Shown here piece after piece: positions 43,917 through 54,554 of a stretch of DNA of 64,000 bases. The stretch comes from Riptortus pedestris (Eukaryota > Arthropoda > Insecta > Hemiptera > Alydidae). The notes below the pieces were generated by a model. It saw only the letters and a list, made by a program, of their open reading frames with translations, had not been told where the DNA came from and ran no database searches. The position numbers were made by a program, and so were the translations under genes. The stretch is from contig CM032230.1 in NCBI GenBank assembly GCA_019009955.1, forward strand, positions 3,687,001 through 3,751,000, read 5' to 3'. Numbering within the stretch: the stretch's first letter is position 1; every line of letters starts with the position of its first letter.

Positions 43917-44104
43917 TTATTTATTAAAGTCCACTAAGGCTAATTGAGATGGGTTATCTACAGGTTTTCACCATTTTCTAGTGAGGGTGGGACTAAGGAT
44001 TTAATGAACTCTTCATTAAATAAATTCCTATTGCCCCGGCGGGAAGCGAACCCAGCACTCTAGATGAACACCACCGTTTGAACTGACTTGGCTAACTGGG
44101 TTCA
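43917..44104 (-). mobile_element. tRNA-derived SINE, copy 4
   Basis: The minus-strand head has an A box TTAGCCAAGTCAGTTC (44080-44095) and a B box GGGTTCGCTTCCC (44041-44053), spaced as in a tRNA. Then come 'gggcaataggaatttattta', the conserved block 'cttagtcccaccctcactag', 'acctgtagataacccatctc', 'aattagcc' and a 'ggactttaataaataatcat' end. It is the best-preserved head of the five copies. Confidence 0.75.
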
Positions 44105-44169
44105 GACTAAAATATTAAATTTTCAACGAATATGGTAATGTAACATCATTGACCAGAATCATAATGACG

Positions 44170-44301
44170 GAAATATTTCTACCATTAGCACATTTCACTT
44201 ATGGAAAAACTGTTCGTGACGGGATTTTCGAAAAATGTCCATGGATCCAACCTTGATAGTGAAAATGAGATCCTTTCAAAATTATATCTACCTACCTATC
44301 A

Positions 44302-44357
<56 letters not shown>

Positions 44358-44377
44358 CGTGTGTGTTTGTGTGTTTT

Positions 44378-44445
<68 letters not shown>

Positions 44446-44720
44446 CTTGTTACCGAACTAGCGTTCCCGGGAAATTTAAAAAATCAGTATTCGTAAAGTC
44501 GTATATAACCAATCTGGTTATAATTTTGTTTCAGTTGTAAATGTTTTTTAATACATTTTTTCTTCTTCTGGAATATAAACCGAAATAGTTGGTAATTAGC
44601 GAATATATTAAAAAACGTCATATTCTAAGCATAAACACTAAATATTGTATTCAACGGATCATTATTAAATGAGATAATACATTGTGAGATGATAGATGAC
44701 CAGTTTATCTGCAGAGGGCG
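44170..44720 (-). mobile_element. old H1 copy with a TA-TG compound microsatellite
   Basis: 'gtgacgggattttcgaaaaa' and 'tgtccatggatccaaccttg' lead into TA repeats (44308-44355) and TG repeats (44357-44442), then 'cttgttaccgaactagcgtt', an eroded core and the old-subfamily segment ('gagataatacattgtgagat'). Confidence 0.6.
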
Positions 44721-44780
44721 AGTATTCTGCTTCTCGGCGAATATTAATGATTGAAATAAACGTACAGAACATAGATTTTA

Positions 44781-44850
44781 AAAAGTCTATGACGCAGGGG
44801 TTGCGTCAACAAAGCACATTTCCCACGTTCTGAAATTGCATACTGGGCAT
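44781..44850 (+). mobile_element. solo H1 left end
   Basis: 'aaagtctatgacgcaggggt', 'tgcgtcaacaaagcacattt' and 'cccacgttctgaaat' form an H1 left end and subterminal block in plus orientation with no element attached. Confidence 0.55.
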
Positions 44851-45378
44851 CTCATCTGACATACTGTTCCTTTTTTGTACTTCTCGTGTAGTAAGAAACC
44901 CCTTAATATGTTTCTTTTGAAGTTGATATTATATATTTGGTATTTCTGACAGCGCACCTTGAGTAGCAGCTCTATAGCCATTATGATTGGCCATGAGTCG
45001 GCAGCTAGCGAAATATTTAGAGTGATCACATCCTCTCCCCTATTCCATCTCATTCCTCATTCCCTCTCTGTTCGCGCTCACTAATGGTCTGTCTCCCTTC
45101 GCTCTCAATTAGCCTCACAAAGCTGCGTGTCAGAACACTCACAGTTTAGCATATAATGCAGTATGGATGGCCAACAGACCTGTTTATCTGGACTTCTCTA
45201 TCAATTGGTCAGTTTGATACTCTAATGGATAAATAAAAGCACAGGGGTCTAACTATAATTTCCGATAAAATCCAGTAAGGGCGCCAACAAACTAATGATC
45301 TCTGCTTTAATCGGGGATACAATGCTACACGGATCGAGGAGATTCGGCTTCCTTACTGCAGTTTTGAAAAGTCTTGTG
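44851..45378. other. unrecognised DNA
   Basis: GC closer to 45% than in the surroundings; no coding motif. An 88-codon open frame at 44787-45053 (minus) is not supported. Confidence 0.4.
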
Positions 45379-45513
45379 TTTTAGCAGATTTTCCTTAAGG
45401 GAAATCAGCTATTGAGGTCGTACTCATGATGCGAGTTTCGAAAAATTTCTTCAAATGTCCATCGATCCTACCCAGGAGATGACGAAAATGAGGTCCGTTC
45501 AAAATTATATATA

Positions 45514-45566
<53 letters not shown>

Positions 45567-46127
45567 CTGTTAACGCTCTAGCGGTCGCAATTCTTGTTTG
45601 ATCTTTACCAAACTCGGAATTTAATCGTTTTATGTAAAAAGGAAGATCAAGTTCGTTAATGGCTGAAATCGGACCAGTGGGAGGGGGGGTTTAGAGGGGG
45701 GGATTTTTGAAAATTCAAAATATCTCCGTTATTATGCGTCGGATCGAAAAATTGTATAGGATTAAATAATCTTATTGCAAATTAAATTTACTATAAATAT
45801 TGTTCTATTCATTTATTCTGTATCTTGAATATTAACCGAGATATTTGCATTTGTATTCTGCGTGATACTGGTCACCAGTAGGCTATGTTCGAACTTTCCG
45901 GCGAGAGCTCTGGCGGCCGTTTCTATAACTTCGCCCCTCCTGAATTGGTTTAGAGGTTAGGTCAACTGTTTTTTGGGGCTAGAAACTACTGGGTTGTTAC
46001 GCCCTAAATAATGTTTTAGGTTTAGAGGTTTCTTACTACTACAGTTGTTATTAGGCAGATTTCCCTATTGTAAAACTTCACGTGGAAAATCTGCTTAGTT
46101 TACGCAGCCCCTGCGTGACGGACTTTT
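45379..46127 (-). mobile_element. H1 element, subfamily 1, complete
   Basis: The best subfamily 1 reference: right hairpin (45386-45407), 'gaggtcgtactcatgatgcg', TA block (45507-45562), core with 'gtttagagggggggattttt', full segment ('tttggggctagaaactactg', 'acgccctaaataatg') and left end 'cctgcgtgacggactttt'. Confidence 0.87.
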
Positions 46128-46149
46128 CTACAATAATGCGTCGTATAGT

Positions 46150-46865
46150 GAGGCATGGATCTAGGAATAATCTGTTGGCTAATTCTGTTTTGAATGGCGT
46201 AGGTCATGAAGATTCTGCTGTTCCACATAAATGTTTCAGCTGTAGAAAGACCCGTGAAGCATAACCTCCCTTCCGGCAACACGTGGTTTTGCTCATCTTC
46301 TTCCTCTGGGCTAACTTTAGTTTTAACTTGAGCTTTCTTCAGCATGAATCCAATTACCCCGTCGGCACTGTTATGTTTACAAATAAGTTAATTGTAATAG
46401 AATAGGCACTTACAACTTTTAACAACAAACCTTATATTAACATGTTCTCATACATCTCTCAACCTACAACCATTTGATGTCTCCTAACATCTGAACTACT
46501 CAACATCTGATCTACAACAGTCAGGAAGATGTGTTATGCATTATGGAGACAGGTTTCTCCATTCGAAACATGAAGATTCTTCTGTTCTCTACAACAATTT
46601 TAGGTTATGGTAGGGGTCACGAAGGTTCTGCTGTTCTATAATACTGTTTGGGATTATAGTAGGGGGTAAAGAATATTCCGGTGTATGGAACTGTATGGGT
46701 CACCTCGCTGCATTATGTATTATGGAGACAGATCTCTCCATTCGAAACATGAAGATTATTGTGCTCCCTAGTGCAGGTTGGAATGAGGTTCTGTAAGTAT
46801 AACGAAGATTCTGGTGTTCTCAATTAAAATGCGGTTTGAATTATAAAGATCCTGATATAATCTTT
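46150..46865 (+). repeat. degenerate left flank of the 106-bp satellite
   Basis: 'ggtcatgaagattctgctgt', 'ggtcacgaaggttctgctgt', 'ataatactgtttgggattat' and 'cggtttgaattataaagatc' are eroded satellite blocks at irregular spacing. Two copies of 'ggagacaggtttctccattc' (46543 and 46723) are a further sub-repeat. The array was longer before the hAT insertion at 46866. Confidence 0.6.
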
Positions 46866-47374
46866 TAGTTTATCTGCGATGTCCTGACTCATGACTTCAA
46901 TACGCCTTGTGGCAGTCGGACGAGATAACTGAAGTTCTCTAATAGCAGACATGATTTCTGTTTTATTTTTAAAATCTCCAAATAAAGTCTCACCCGTTCA
47001 ATAAATGCTTCCTTCACCACCGATCCATCTTCGAATGGTTTCTTGTATTTCGCCAATATATGAGATATTTTAAATGACGCGATCGTAGCATCTTTTGATT
47101 GTTTGGCTGGTCTTATGAACATGGATTGTTCTTTTTTCAAACAAGATATCAAATCACTTACTTTTCGTTTTCTTAATTCACTCTGTGGCGGAAAATCCTT
47201 TTCATAGTTTTTATGAATCGTTTTATGATGCCTCTCTAAGTTACCACGCTTAGGTATTGCAACTGACGCACGAGAAATAACACAAATGCACTTATCCTTC
47301 ACCATACAAAAGAAAAATTCTTCCTCCCAATCCTTATTAAAATGATACGTTTTAGATTTCTTCACTGTGCACAT
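46866..47374 (-). pseudogene. hAT transposase N-terminus (GTF2IRD2/ZBED-like)
   Basis: Begins M-C-T-V-K-K-S-K-T-Y-H-F at 47374. A BED-type finger lies at residues 22-57: C31-V-I-S34 ... NLERHH ... H54. The second cysteine of the usual C-x2-C is serine here, so a zinc ligand is lost. Then follow 'NYEKDFPPQSELRKRKVSDL' and 'FKISHILAKYKKPFEDGSVV', 'KEAFIE', which are standard parts of hAT transposases whose domesticated relatives include GTF2IRD2 in mammals. After about residue 134 the frame shifts (near 46980). The correct continuation, 'FKNKTEIMSAIRELQLSRPT' and 'ATRRIEVMSQDIADKLK', is in the next frame and stops at the junction with the satellite. The DDE catalytic core and dimerisation domain are absent. 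Confidence 0.82.
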
Positions 47375-47538
47375 TTTACACTATTTAATAATAATCTTTG
47401 TATCAACGTGGGATCGCCATCAAGTTACAATTCAGAATGACTCCAATTCCTGCAGGCGCAACATTTATATCGGCGTGAACGAAAGTCTGGAATGTACCCG
47501 TCAAACGCGCCGCCCGAAACTAGACTGTACTGTCTCTC
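47375..47538 (-). other. 5' untranslated part of the hAT element
   Basis: Lies between the transposase start and the palindrome near the terminal repeat. It contains no recognisable signal beyond 'tgcgcctgcaggaattggag' and a GC-rich stretch. Confidence 0.4.
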
Positions 47539-47580
47539 GTTGTTTCTAGACTAGACTGTACTGTCTAGTCTAGAAACAAC
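47539..47580. repeat. perfect 18-bp inverted repeat, 6-nt loop
   Basis: GTTGTTTCTAGACTAGAC (47539-47556) and its exact complement (47563-47580) flank TGTACT. A further copy of 'tagactgtactgtct' sits just to the left (47521-47535), so the block also contains a short direct repeat. It lies inside the hAT element near its terminal repeat. Confidence 0.9.
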
Positions 47581-47760
47581 ATGGCTTTTCTTTGACAAGT
47601 GCCGCGCGTTCCATTGATAAAGCCACCGTTTGCCGCAAGCAGTGTTATTTTATTACGTAATACATTTTTGTAGTTTAGTTACCTACCTACTTATTAAAAT
47701 TTTTTTTCTTCTCGAGATCTACCCAAAAAGCACTCGCGATCGACCGTTTGAGCACCCCTG

Positions 47761-50700
47761 CTCTATGGATTACGAAGATTCTGGTACTCTCTATAACAGT
47801 TTGGAATAAAGTGCGGTTTGGATTGTAAATATCCTGACATTTTCTACTATAGTATGAGATAATATGCTCTATGGATTACGAAGATTCTGGTGCCCTCTAT
47901 AACAGTTTGGAATAAAGTGCGGTTTGGATTATAAATATCCTGACATTTTCTACTATAGTATGAGATAATATGCTCTATGGATTACGAAGATTCTGGTACC
48001 CTCTATAACAGTTTGGAATAAAGTGCGGTTTGGATTGTAAATATCCTGACATTTTCTACTATAGTATGAGATAATATGCTCTATGGATTACGAAGATTCT
48101 GGTACCCTCTATAACAGTTTGGAATAAAGTGCGGTTTGGATTATAAAGATCCTGTTATTCTCTACTATAGTATGAGATAATATGCTCTATGGATTACGAA
48201 GATTCTGGTGCCCTCTATAACAGTTTGGAATAAAGTGCGGTTTGGATTATAAAGATCCTGTTATTCTCTACTATAGTATGAGATAATATGCTCTATGGAT
48301 TACGAAGATTCTGGTACCCTCTATAACAGTTTGGAATAAAGTGCGGTTTGGATTATAAATATCCTGACATTTTCTGCTATAGTATGAGATAATATGCTCT
48401 ATGGATTACGAAGATTCTGGTACCCTCTATAACAGTTTGGAATAAAGTGCGGTTTGGATTATAAATATCCTGACATTTTCTACTATAGTATGAGATAATA
48501 TGCTCTATGGATTACGAAGATTCTGGTACCCTCTATAACAGTTTGGAATAAAGTGCGGTTTGGATTGTAAATATCCTGACATTTTCTACTATAGTATGAG
48601 ATAATATGCTCTATGGATTACGAAGATTCTGGTGCCCTCTATAACAGTTTGGAATAAAGTGCGGTTTGGATTGTAAATATCCTGACATTTTCTACTATAG
48701 TATGAGATAATATGCTCTATGGATTACGAAGATTCTGGTACCCTCTATAACAGTTTGGAATAAAGTGCGGTTTGGATTGTAAATATCCTGACATTTTCTA
48801 CTATAGTATGAGATAATATGCTCTATGGATTACGAAGATTCTGGTACCCTCTATAACAGTTTGGAATAAAGTGCGGTTTGGATTATAAAGATCCTGTTAT
48901 TCTCTACTATAGTATGAGATAATATGCTCTATGGATTACGAAGATTCTGGTGCCCTCTATAACAGTTTGGAATAAAGTGCGGTTTGGATTGTAAATATCC
49001 TGACATTTTCTACTATAGTATGAGATAATATGCTCTATGGATTACGAAGATTCTGGTACCCTCTATAACAGTTTGGAATAAAGTGCGGTTTGGATTGTAA
49101 ATATCCTGACATTTTCTACTATAGTATGAGATAATATGCTCTATGGATTACGAAGATTCTGGTACCCTCTATAACAGTTTGGAATAAAGTGCGGTTTGGA
49201 TTATAAAGATCCTGTTATTCTCTACTATAGTATGAGATAATATGCTCTATGGATTACGAAGATTCTGGTGCCCTCTATAACAGTTTGGAATAAAGTGCGG
49301 TTTGGATTATAAAGATCCTGTTATTCTCTACTATAGTATGAGATAATATGCTCTATGGATTACGAAGATTCTGGTACCCTCTATAACAGTTTGGAATAAA
49401 GTGCGGTTTGGATTATAAATATCCTGACATTTTCTGCTATAGTATGAGATAATATGCTCTATGGATTACGAAGATTCTGGTACCCTCTATAACAGTTTGG
49501 AATAAAGTGCGGTTTGGATTGTAAATATCCTGACATTTTCTACTATAGTATGAGATAATATGCTCTATGGATTACGAAGATTCTGGTACCCTCTATAACA
49601 GTTTGGAATAAAGTGCGGTTTGGATTGTAAATATCCTGACATTTTCTACTATAGTATGAGATAATATGCTCTATGGATTACGAAGATTCTGGTGCCCTCT
49701 ATAACAGTTTGGAATAAAGTGCGGTTTGGATTATAAAGATCCTGTTATTCTCTACTATAGTATGAGATAATATGCTCTATGGATTACGAAGATTCTGGTA
49801 CCCTCTATAACAGTTTGGAATAAAGTGCGGTTTGGATTATAAAGATCCTGTTATTCTCTACTATAGTATGGGATAATATGCTCTATGGATTATGAAGATT
49901 CTGGTACCCTCTATAACAGTTTGGAATAAAGTGTGGTTTGGATTATAAAGATCCTGTTATTCTCTACTATAGTATGGGATAATATGCTTTATGGATCACA
50001 CAGATCCTGGCATTCTCTATGACAGTTTGGAATAAAGTGCGGTTTGGATTATAAATATCCTGACATTTTCTACTATAGTATGAGATAATATGCTCTATGG
50101 ATCACGCAGATCCTGGCATTCTCTATAACAGTTTGGAATAAAGTGCGGTTTGGATTGTAAATATCCTGACATTTTCTACTATAGTATGAGATAAATGCTC
50201 TATGGATCACGCAGATCCTGTCTATAACAGTTTGGAATAAAGTGCGGTTTGGATTGTAAAGATCCTGTTATTCTCTACTATAGTATGGGATAATATGCTT
50301 TATGGATCACACAGATCCTGGCATTCTCTATGACAGTTTGGAATAAAGTGCGGTTTGGATTATAAAGATCCTGGTATTCTCTACTATAGTATGGGATAAT
50401 ATGCTCTATGGATCACACAGATCCTGGCATTCTCTATGACAGTTTGGAATAAAGTGCGGTTTGGATTATAAAGATCCTGTTATTCTCTACTATAGTATGG
50501 GATAATATGCTCTATGGATCACGCAGATCCTGGTACCCTCTATAACAGTTTGGAATAAAGTGTGGTTTGGATTATAAAGATCCTGTTATTCTCTACTATA
50601 GTATGGGATAATATGCTCTATGGATTATGAAGATTCTGGTACCCTCTATAACAGTTTGGAATAAAGTGCGGTTTGGATTATAAAGATCCTGTTATTCTCT

Positions 50701-51980
50701 ACTATAGTATGGGATAATATGCTCTATGGATTATGAAGATTCTGGTACCCTCTATAACAGTTTGGAATAAAGTGCGGTTTGAGTTATAAAGATCCTGTTA
50801 TTCTCTACTATAGTATGGGATAATATGCTCTATGGATCACACAGATCCTGGCATTCTCTACAGCAGTTTGGAATAAAGTGCGGTTTGGATTATAAAGTTC
50901 CTGGTTTTCTCTGCTATAGTATGGGATAATATGCTTTATGGATCACGCAGATCCTGGCATTCTCTATGACAGTTTGGAATAAAGTGCGGTTTGGATTATA
51001 AAGATCCTGGTATTCTCTGCTATAGTATGGAATAATATGCTTTATGGATCACGCAGATCCTGGCATTCTCTATGACAGTTTGGAATAAAGTGCGGTTTGG
51101 ATTATAAAGATCCTGTTATTCTCTACTATAGTATGGGATAATATGCTCTATGGATCACGCAGATCCTGGCATTCTCTACAGCAGTTTGGAATAAAGTGCG
51201 GTTTGGATTATAAAGATCCTGGTATTCTCTGCTATAGTATGGGATAATATGCTTTATGGATCACGCAGATCCTGGCATTCTCTATGACAGTTTGGAATAA
51301 AGTGCGGTTTGGATTATAAAGATCCTGTTATTCTCTACTATAGTATGGGATAATATGCTCTATGGATCACGCAGATCCTGGCATTCTCTATGACAGTTTG
51401 GAATAAAGTGCGGTTTGGATTATAAAGATCCTGGTATTCTCTGCTATAGTATGGAATAATATGCTTTATGGATCACGCAGATCCTGGCATTCTCTATGAC
51501 AGTTTGGAATAAAGTGCGGTTTGGATTATAAAGATCCTGTTATTCTCTACTATAGTATGGGATAATATGCTCTATGGATCACGCAGATCCTGGCATTCTC
51601 TACAGCAGTTTGGAATAAAGTGCGGTTTGGATTATAAAGATCCTGGTATTCTCTGCTATAGTATGGGATAATATGCTTTATGGATCACGCAGATCCTGGC
51701 ATTCTCTATGACAGTTTGGAATAAAGTGCGGTTTGGATTATAAAGATCCTGTTATTCTCTACTATAGTATGGGATAATATGCTTTATGGATCACACAGAT
51801 CCTGGCATTCTCTATGACAGTTTGAAATAAAGTGCGGTTTGGATTATAAAGATCCTGTTATTCTCTACTATAGTATGGGATAATATGCTCTATTGATTAT
51901 GAAAATCCTGATATTCTCTTTAAAAGCATTCGATAAATTGCTCTGTGGGTCACGAAGTTCCTGGTATTCTGAACTGTAGT
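47761..51980 (+). repeat. 106-bp satellite array, about 39-40 units
   Basis: The unit holds 'gctctatggattacgaagat', 'tctggtaccctctataacag', 'tttggaataaagtgcggttt', 'ggattgtaaatatcctgaca' and 'ttttctactatagtatgaga'. Spacing is exactly 106 nt over most of the array. Two unit types dominate to about 49,980 (GTACCC or GTGCCC; AAATATCCTGACAT or AAAGATCCTGTTAT). After that, units with 'atcacgcagatcctggcatt' take over. One unit near 50187-50265 is shortened. There is no coding capacity. Higher-order order is described in the findings. Confidence 0.96.
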
Positions 51981-52418
51981 CAGGGGGGGGGCTTAAGGGC
52001 CGGGGAACCCGGGCGGCTGCCCGAAGCGACGCAGCCGGGGGGCGACCAAACGCCCAAGTAGTGATAAATTTCGTTTTCAATTTTATATAGTTAATATTTT
52101 GTATTCTCTTGCGTAAATTTCTTTTATAAACTTTTTTAATATAAGCTAACTCAAAAACACACAATACACGTATAGCCTACTATAATGTATGCAAAAAGGT
52201 GATGGCCTACATACTTTTTCAGTCATCTTATCTTTTCTCTTGAAAATATGATAATATTTTGATTGATAACTACCACTTACGATGCCTCAAAACTCAGTAT
52301 TCTAAACGCTATTTTGAACAAATTTCCGGGGGAGGGCCCACGGACCCCCCTTTTTTAGGGGGGGGGGCGACAAAAAGGTTGTTTGCCCGGGTCAGTATTT
52401 TGCCTTGAGCCGGCCCTG
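51981..52418. mobile_element. hAT-type MITE with 8-bp target duplication
   Basis: 438 nt flanked by ACTGTAGT at 51973-51980 and 52419-52426. The left tip is CAGGGGGGGGGCTTAAGGGC; the right tip read inward is CAGGGCCGGCTCAAGGCAAA. Both start CAGGG as hAT ends do, and the left end has probably gained extra G. The ends are GC-rich and the middle AT-rich, with no transposase. It sits in a divergent satellite unit. Confidence 0.85.
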
Positions 52419-52426
52419 ACTGTAGT

Positions 52427-52790
52427 ATGGGTAAATTGCTTTATGTATTACTAAATTCTGTTATTTCTACTACAGTATCGGATAAATAGGTCTATGGATT
52501 ACAAATTGCCTATTATCTCGCCTACTGGTTGTCATAGTAAGCGGAAATGATCAAGACTAGTTTAGACATCTTTTCTACACAGTAGGATAAAGTACGTTAC
52601 GAATCACGTTGGATTTTATACTGTATCTCTACAGTTTTTTATAAGATGCGGTATGCATTATGGAGACAGGTGCCTATACTACAGTTCAATATTAAGCAAG
52701 GTATGAATCCCTGGTTGTATCGGCTACTGTTTGTGATATGTTGAGGTATGCATTTCCACCATACCTATTCTTATCCAAATATTGTTTCTC
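52427..52790 (+). repeat. degenerate right flank of the 106-bp satellite
   Basis: 'atgggtaaattgctttatgt', 'tagtatcggataaataggtc', 'gataaagtacgttacgaatc' and 'agatgcggtatgcattatgg' are eroded satellite blocks. Confidence 0.5.
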
Positions 52791-53499
52791 TGTCTTGAAT
52801 ATTTAACGAAGTTTTGTCTTCATTAGAGTTCCAATCTTAGTGATGCGTTTTTCTCTTGGAGCACCTGAAACATTAAGTATCTCGTGTGCAGCTTGATCTT
52901 CAAGTCCTGTTTATACTCCGGATATGCATAGTAGGCTTTTTGTAATCTCTGTAGTTGGATCTATGGCCATTTGAAAAATGCATTTCTAATTAACTGATTT
53001 TCGAGCAGCTGGTTGTTAACCTCATGTACTTAGTCATATAAGTGTTTACTGTGAATAGTCTACATTATATGAAGATAAAGAATATTAATATTTAAATAAG
53101 TAATTTAAAGCATTGTTTGAGTGCCACCTAGAATAGGAGAGGAGAAGGGATTAAGCCCTTGGAGTAGAAATGGGATATGAAGTGGAATTGAGCTGCGGAG
53201 GAAAAACCAAGATAAGCCCTGTGTATTTAACGGTCTGGAACAAGTCTCTAGATAAGCTACACTCTCTCTATATGCACAATATAATATACATACACTCCAT
53301 TATAATTGCACAAACATGAATACATATGCTGTATAATTAGATTCCTACTGCATATATAAAGAGAAGTTCACTTAATCAGTGGATATTGTACTTTCTACCC
53401 TTCTGAACTTAGCTCCTTCCTCCCAAATTAACTATTTATTGTTCCAATACTAGCAGATGGAATGTTATCGAACAGCCTAATATACATATGGAAAATAAA
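52791..53499. other. unrecognised DNA
   Basis: 'tcttgaatatttaacgaag' near 52793 is a trace of H1 core. Nothing else that I can support. Confidence 0.4.
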
Positions 53500-53622
53500 C
53501 TTTAGACGTCCTAATGAAAAATGTTTTCAAATGTTCATCGATGACAAAAATGAGGCCCATTTAAATGTATACATGTGTGTGTATGAGTGCTTTTATATGT
53601 GTAAATATATATATATATATAC
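53500..53622 (-). mobile_element. H1 right-arm scrap with (TA)n
   Basis: 'gaaaaatgttttcaaatgtt', 'catcgatgacaaaaatgagg', 'cccatttaaatgtatac' is the right arm in minus orientation, followed by a short TA run (53606-53622). Confidence 0.5.
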
Positions 53623-53649
53623 TCGTATATATACATACACATATACATA

Positions 53650-54120
53650 TACATATAATAATAATTTTGGAAATGAATTGGCCGATAGAGCTGCTAAGTC
53701 TGCTTCAAAAAATTCCCAATTACCGGAATGTTACAATAAAATCTCCAAAACCCACGTAAAATATATGTTAAAAGCTCATCTAAATGAAAAATGGCAACAA
53801 CAATGGACTGGAACTAATAAAGGACAACATTTAAAACTTTTCATTCCAAACATTAACACATATTTAAACAGCAAAAACATACAAACAGACTTTTATATTA
53901 CACAATTAGTAACAGGACATGGTTCACTAAATTCTTACTACCAACGATTTAACATTAAAGACAACAATACTTGCCCATGTGATTACTCAACTCCACAAAC
54001 AAGTCAACCCTTATATACGATGGCAAACTATTGACTAGCGAACGACAAAAACTAAAAAAGGACATTGAACGACAAAAAGGCAAATTTCCAATGGATGAAG
54101 ACGTTATTTTTAAAATATAA
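53650..54120 (+). pseudogene. non-LTR retrotransposon RNase H end and C-terminal tail
   Basis: From 53666 the frame reads FGNELADRAAKSASKNSQLP, the last helix of an RNase H domain (G-N-E-x-A-D with the final catalytic D). Then come 'EKWQQQWTGTNKGQHLKLFI' and 'TQLVTGHGSLNSYYQRFNIK', 'DNNTCPCDY', the conserved W-x3-W, TGHG and C-x-C tail of I/R1/Jockey-type elements. A stop at 54032-54034 and a frame change follow. A short continuation 'RQKLKKDIERQKGKFPMDED' lies just downstream. The reading begins inside unrelated sequence, so the copy is 5'-truncated. It is the best preserved non-LTR piece in the window. A (TA)n tract lies 200 nt further on, after an untranslated stretch. Confidence 0.8.
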
Positions 54121-54311
54121 TAACGCATTTAAAATATTTGCAGAACATGATTCTGAAGCTATTAATCGGTTGAATACTTATTATAGCTGATACAACTACA
54201 ATACTTAAAATATTTATAGAATAATCATTATTTCTTTTCTCTTTTTCTTTTTAAGATTACTAATTTTCTCTTTAAATATTTTTACTTTACTTTTAACGTT
54301 ATTATTGTTAA

Positions 54312-54316
<5 letters not shown>

Positions 54317-54383
<67 letters not shown>
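54317..54383. repeat. (TA)n microsatellite
   Basis: About 66 nt of TA at the end of the 3' region of the preceding non-LTR remnant; some such elements end in simple repeats, so it may mark the element's 3' end. Confidence 0.8.
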
Positions 54384-54386
<3 letters not shown>

Positions 54387-54554
54387 ATACTTTTAAATTA
54401 TTTATGTAAAAATTAATTGTAACCCACTACAAATGCATGTGATATGCTAACTTGCATGGGACATGCAGAAACTAATAAACGGCCTTCTTATAGGGTTACT
54501 ATAGGAAGGAAACAAATAAAAAAAAAATAATAAAAATACATATACATATATATC

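Larger units (their letters stand above)
46866..47760 (-). mobile_element. hAT transposon, truncated
   Basis: The 5' terminal repeat of the element is on the minus strand from 47760: CAGGGGTGCTCAAACGGTCG, then ATCGCGAGTGC, a typical hAT tip. The transposase reads away from it. The sequence directly after the tip (47761) is satellite, with CTCTATGG as expected target copy. The other end is missing: the reading breaks at about 46866 straight into satellite sequence. It therefore inserted into the array and later lost its 3' part. Confidence 0.8.

Noticed and set aside
44041..44104. tRNA gene on the minus strand
   Set aside because: Good promoter boxes, but the stems do not close and the SINE tail follows directly.
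46082..46345. Overlapping short frames on both strands beside the H1 left end
   Set aside because: No motif; the sequence is H1 end plus degenerate satellite blocks.
47761..51980. Coding tandem-repeat gene in the 106-bp array
   Set aside because: 106 is not a multiple of three and stops occur in all frames of each unit.
52280..52440. GC-rich island resembling rRNA or a CpG promoter
   Set aside because: It is the end of a hAT MITE with an 8-bp target duplication; no rRNA helix motif.
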